Below, piece after piece: positions 6,130 to 6,527 of a stretch of 6,527 nt of DNA. A program made the translations under genes and the position numbers. Below the pieces are notes generated by a model. That model was not told the DNA's origin. It saw only the letters and a program-made list of their open reading frames with translations, and made no database searches. How positions within the stretch are numbered: position 1 is the stretch's first letter; the number at the start of each line of letters is the position of its first letter. Source of the DNA: CAZNMF01 sp964573795 (GTDB taxonomy: Bacteria > Acidobacteriota > Vicinamibacteria > Vicinamibacterales > SCN-69-37); the NCBI GenBank assembly GCA_964573795.1, contig CAZNMF010000410.1, positions 1 to 6,527 of the forward strand, given 5' to 3'.

Positions 6130-6527
6130 TCAGATGACCGCCGTCTCGCCGAAGCACGCTGCGGAAGCGGCGTGCGGAGGCGGAGGGAGGAAAGTCCGAA
6201 CTCCACAGGGCAATGCGCCGGGTAACGCCCGGTCGGGGCAACTCGAAGGACAGTGGCACAGAAAATATACCGCCCACCTTCGCTCTCGGCGCTTCGCGCC
6301 TCGAGCTTCGGTGGGCAGGCCCACACGGCGCTCGCGCCCGGGCTTGCCCACCGTAGCCCGAGGCCCGCAGGGCCGAGGGCGAAGGTGGGTAAGGGTGAAA
6401 AGGTGCGGTAAGAGCGCACCGCGTTGGCCGCAAGGTCGACGGCAGGCAAAACCCCGCATGGAGCAAGGCCAAATAGGGAGGCGCTCGAGGACGGCCCGTC
6501 CGAAGCCTCCGGGTAGGCCGCTCGAGC
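6130..6527 (+). ncRNA. rnpB: RNase P RNA, bacterial type A (3' end cut by window edge)
   Basis: This is the catalytic RNA of ribonuclease P, which removes 5' leaders from precursor tRNAs together with the protein RnpA. Diagnostic blocks appear in order: a P3 hairpin (6154-6162 with 6167-6175, GGAA loop); GAGGAAAGTCCG (6187-6198); CCGGGTAACGCCCGG; CAGTGGCACAGAAAA; ACCGCC; GGTAAGGGTGAAA (6388-6400); the hairpin GGTGCGGTAAGAGCGCACC (6402-6420); the L15-like GGCAAAACCCC; GGAGCAAGGCCAAATAGGG (6460-6478); a stem GGAGGC/GCCTCC (6477-6482 with 6505-6510) enclosing hairpin GGACG-GCC-CGTCC (6489-6501); and GGGTAGGCCGCTCGAGC. By comparison with E. coli about 60-70 nt remain beyond the edge, including the 3' strands of P1 and P2. 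The 5' end is therefore uncertain by about 12 nt, because its pairing partner is not visible. P12 is unusually large (see the repeat at 6273-6389). Confidence 0.96.
6273..6389 (+). repeat. ~117-nt imperfect palindrome forming an enlarged P12 of RNase P RNA
   Basis: The segment between the conserved ACCGCC and GGTAAGGGTGAAA blocks is two inverted ~50-nt units, 6273-6322 and 6340-6389. Reverse-complementing the right unit gives 43 of 50 identical positions without gaps. The outer arms pair over 18 positions (6273-6290 with 6372-6389, one G-U), and an inner stem CGGTGGGCA/TGCCCACCG pairs 6309-6317 with 6345-6353. Each unit also holds its own hairpin: GGCGC-TTC-GCGCC (6288-6300) and GGCCC-GCA-GGGCC (6362-6374). 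The outermost three pairs overlap conserved core bases, so the true P12 may begin near 6276. E. coli P12 is only about 20 nt. The unit resembles from memory a dispersed intergenic repeat seen in GC-rich soil genomes, which is unverified. Confidence 0.85.

Noticed and set aside
6444..6454. GGC rather than GGU in the L15 loop that pairs with the tRNA 3' CCA end
   Set aside because: The loop reads GGCAAAACCCC. The third position pairs with the variable tRNA discriminator base and, as I recall, C is found there in other bacterial RNase P RNAs, so I do not treat it as unusual.
5915..6472. Several - strand open frames of 109-185 codons covering rnpB
   Set aside because: They lie over an unmistakable RNase P RNA. 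Their PPSPSALRAS-type peptide comes from the palindromic repeat rather than from a gene.

Overview
The window is a GC-rich, gene-dense bacterial chromosome fragment with all genes on the + strand. It holds the 3' part of a long-chain polyprenyl diphosphate synthase gene, a complete NAD+-dependent DNA ligase gene (ligA), a membrane-anchored HtrA/Deg-type serine protease gene, a sigma-54-dependent response regulator gene and the first ~400 nt of the RNase P RNA gene (rnpB), which runs off the right edge. LigA and a type A RNase P RNA are bacterial. The gene content, codon style and style of repeats remind me of soil Acidobacteriota (Vicinamibacteria-like) assemblies. That placement is an impression from memory, not a result, and no taxonomic marker in the window was compared with a database.

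Layout: 2-913 is the polyprenyl synthase, lacking its start. 914-1049 is a 136-bp spacer dominated by degenerate 7-bp tandem repeats. 1050-3149 (ligA), 3146-4642 (protease) and 4639-6066 (response regulator) form a tight cluster, with an ATGA stop/start overlap at both junctions, so they are very probably co-transcribed and translationally coupled. A short gap with a possible promoter (about 6067-6129) precedes rnpB, from roughly 6130 to the window end. No convincing intrinsic terminator is visible.

The genes do not form one obvious pathway. They cover quinone/isoprenoid side-chain synthesis, Okazaki-fragment and repair ligation, envelope protein quality control, sigma-54 transcription control and tRNA 5' maturation. 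They look like ordinary core genes, and I see no defence system, mobile-element gene, CRISPR array or biosynthetic cluster.

The notable signal is at the repeat level. (a) Three 24-bp repeats plus a divergent fourth sit in frame inside ligA, adding about 25 residues just before the catalytic lysine. (b) The P12 helix of the RNase P RNA is enlarged to a ~117-nt imperfect palindrome made of two inverted ~50-nt units, each with its own small hairpin and a compensatory base-pair swap between them. (c) A heptanucleotide repeat tract fills the spacer before ligA. Together these suggest a genome in which small repeats, some palindromic, have settled at structurally tolerant sites of essential protein and RNA genes, somewhat like the palindromic elements described in Rickettsia genes.
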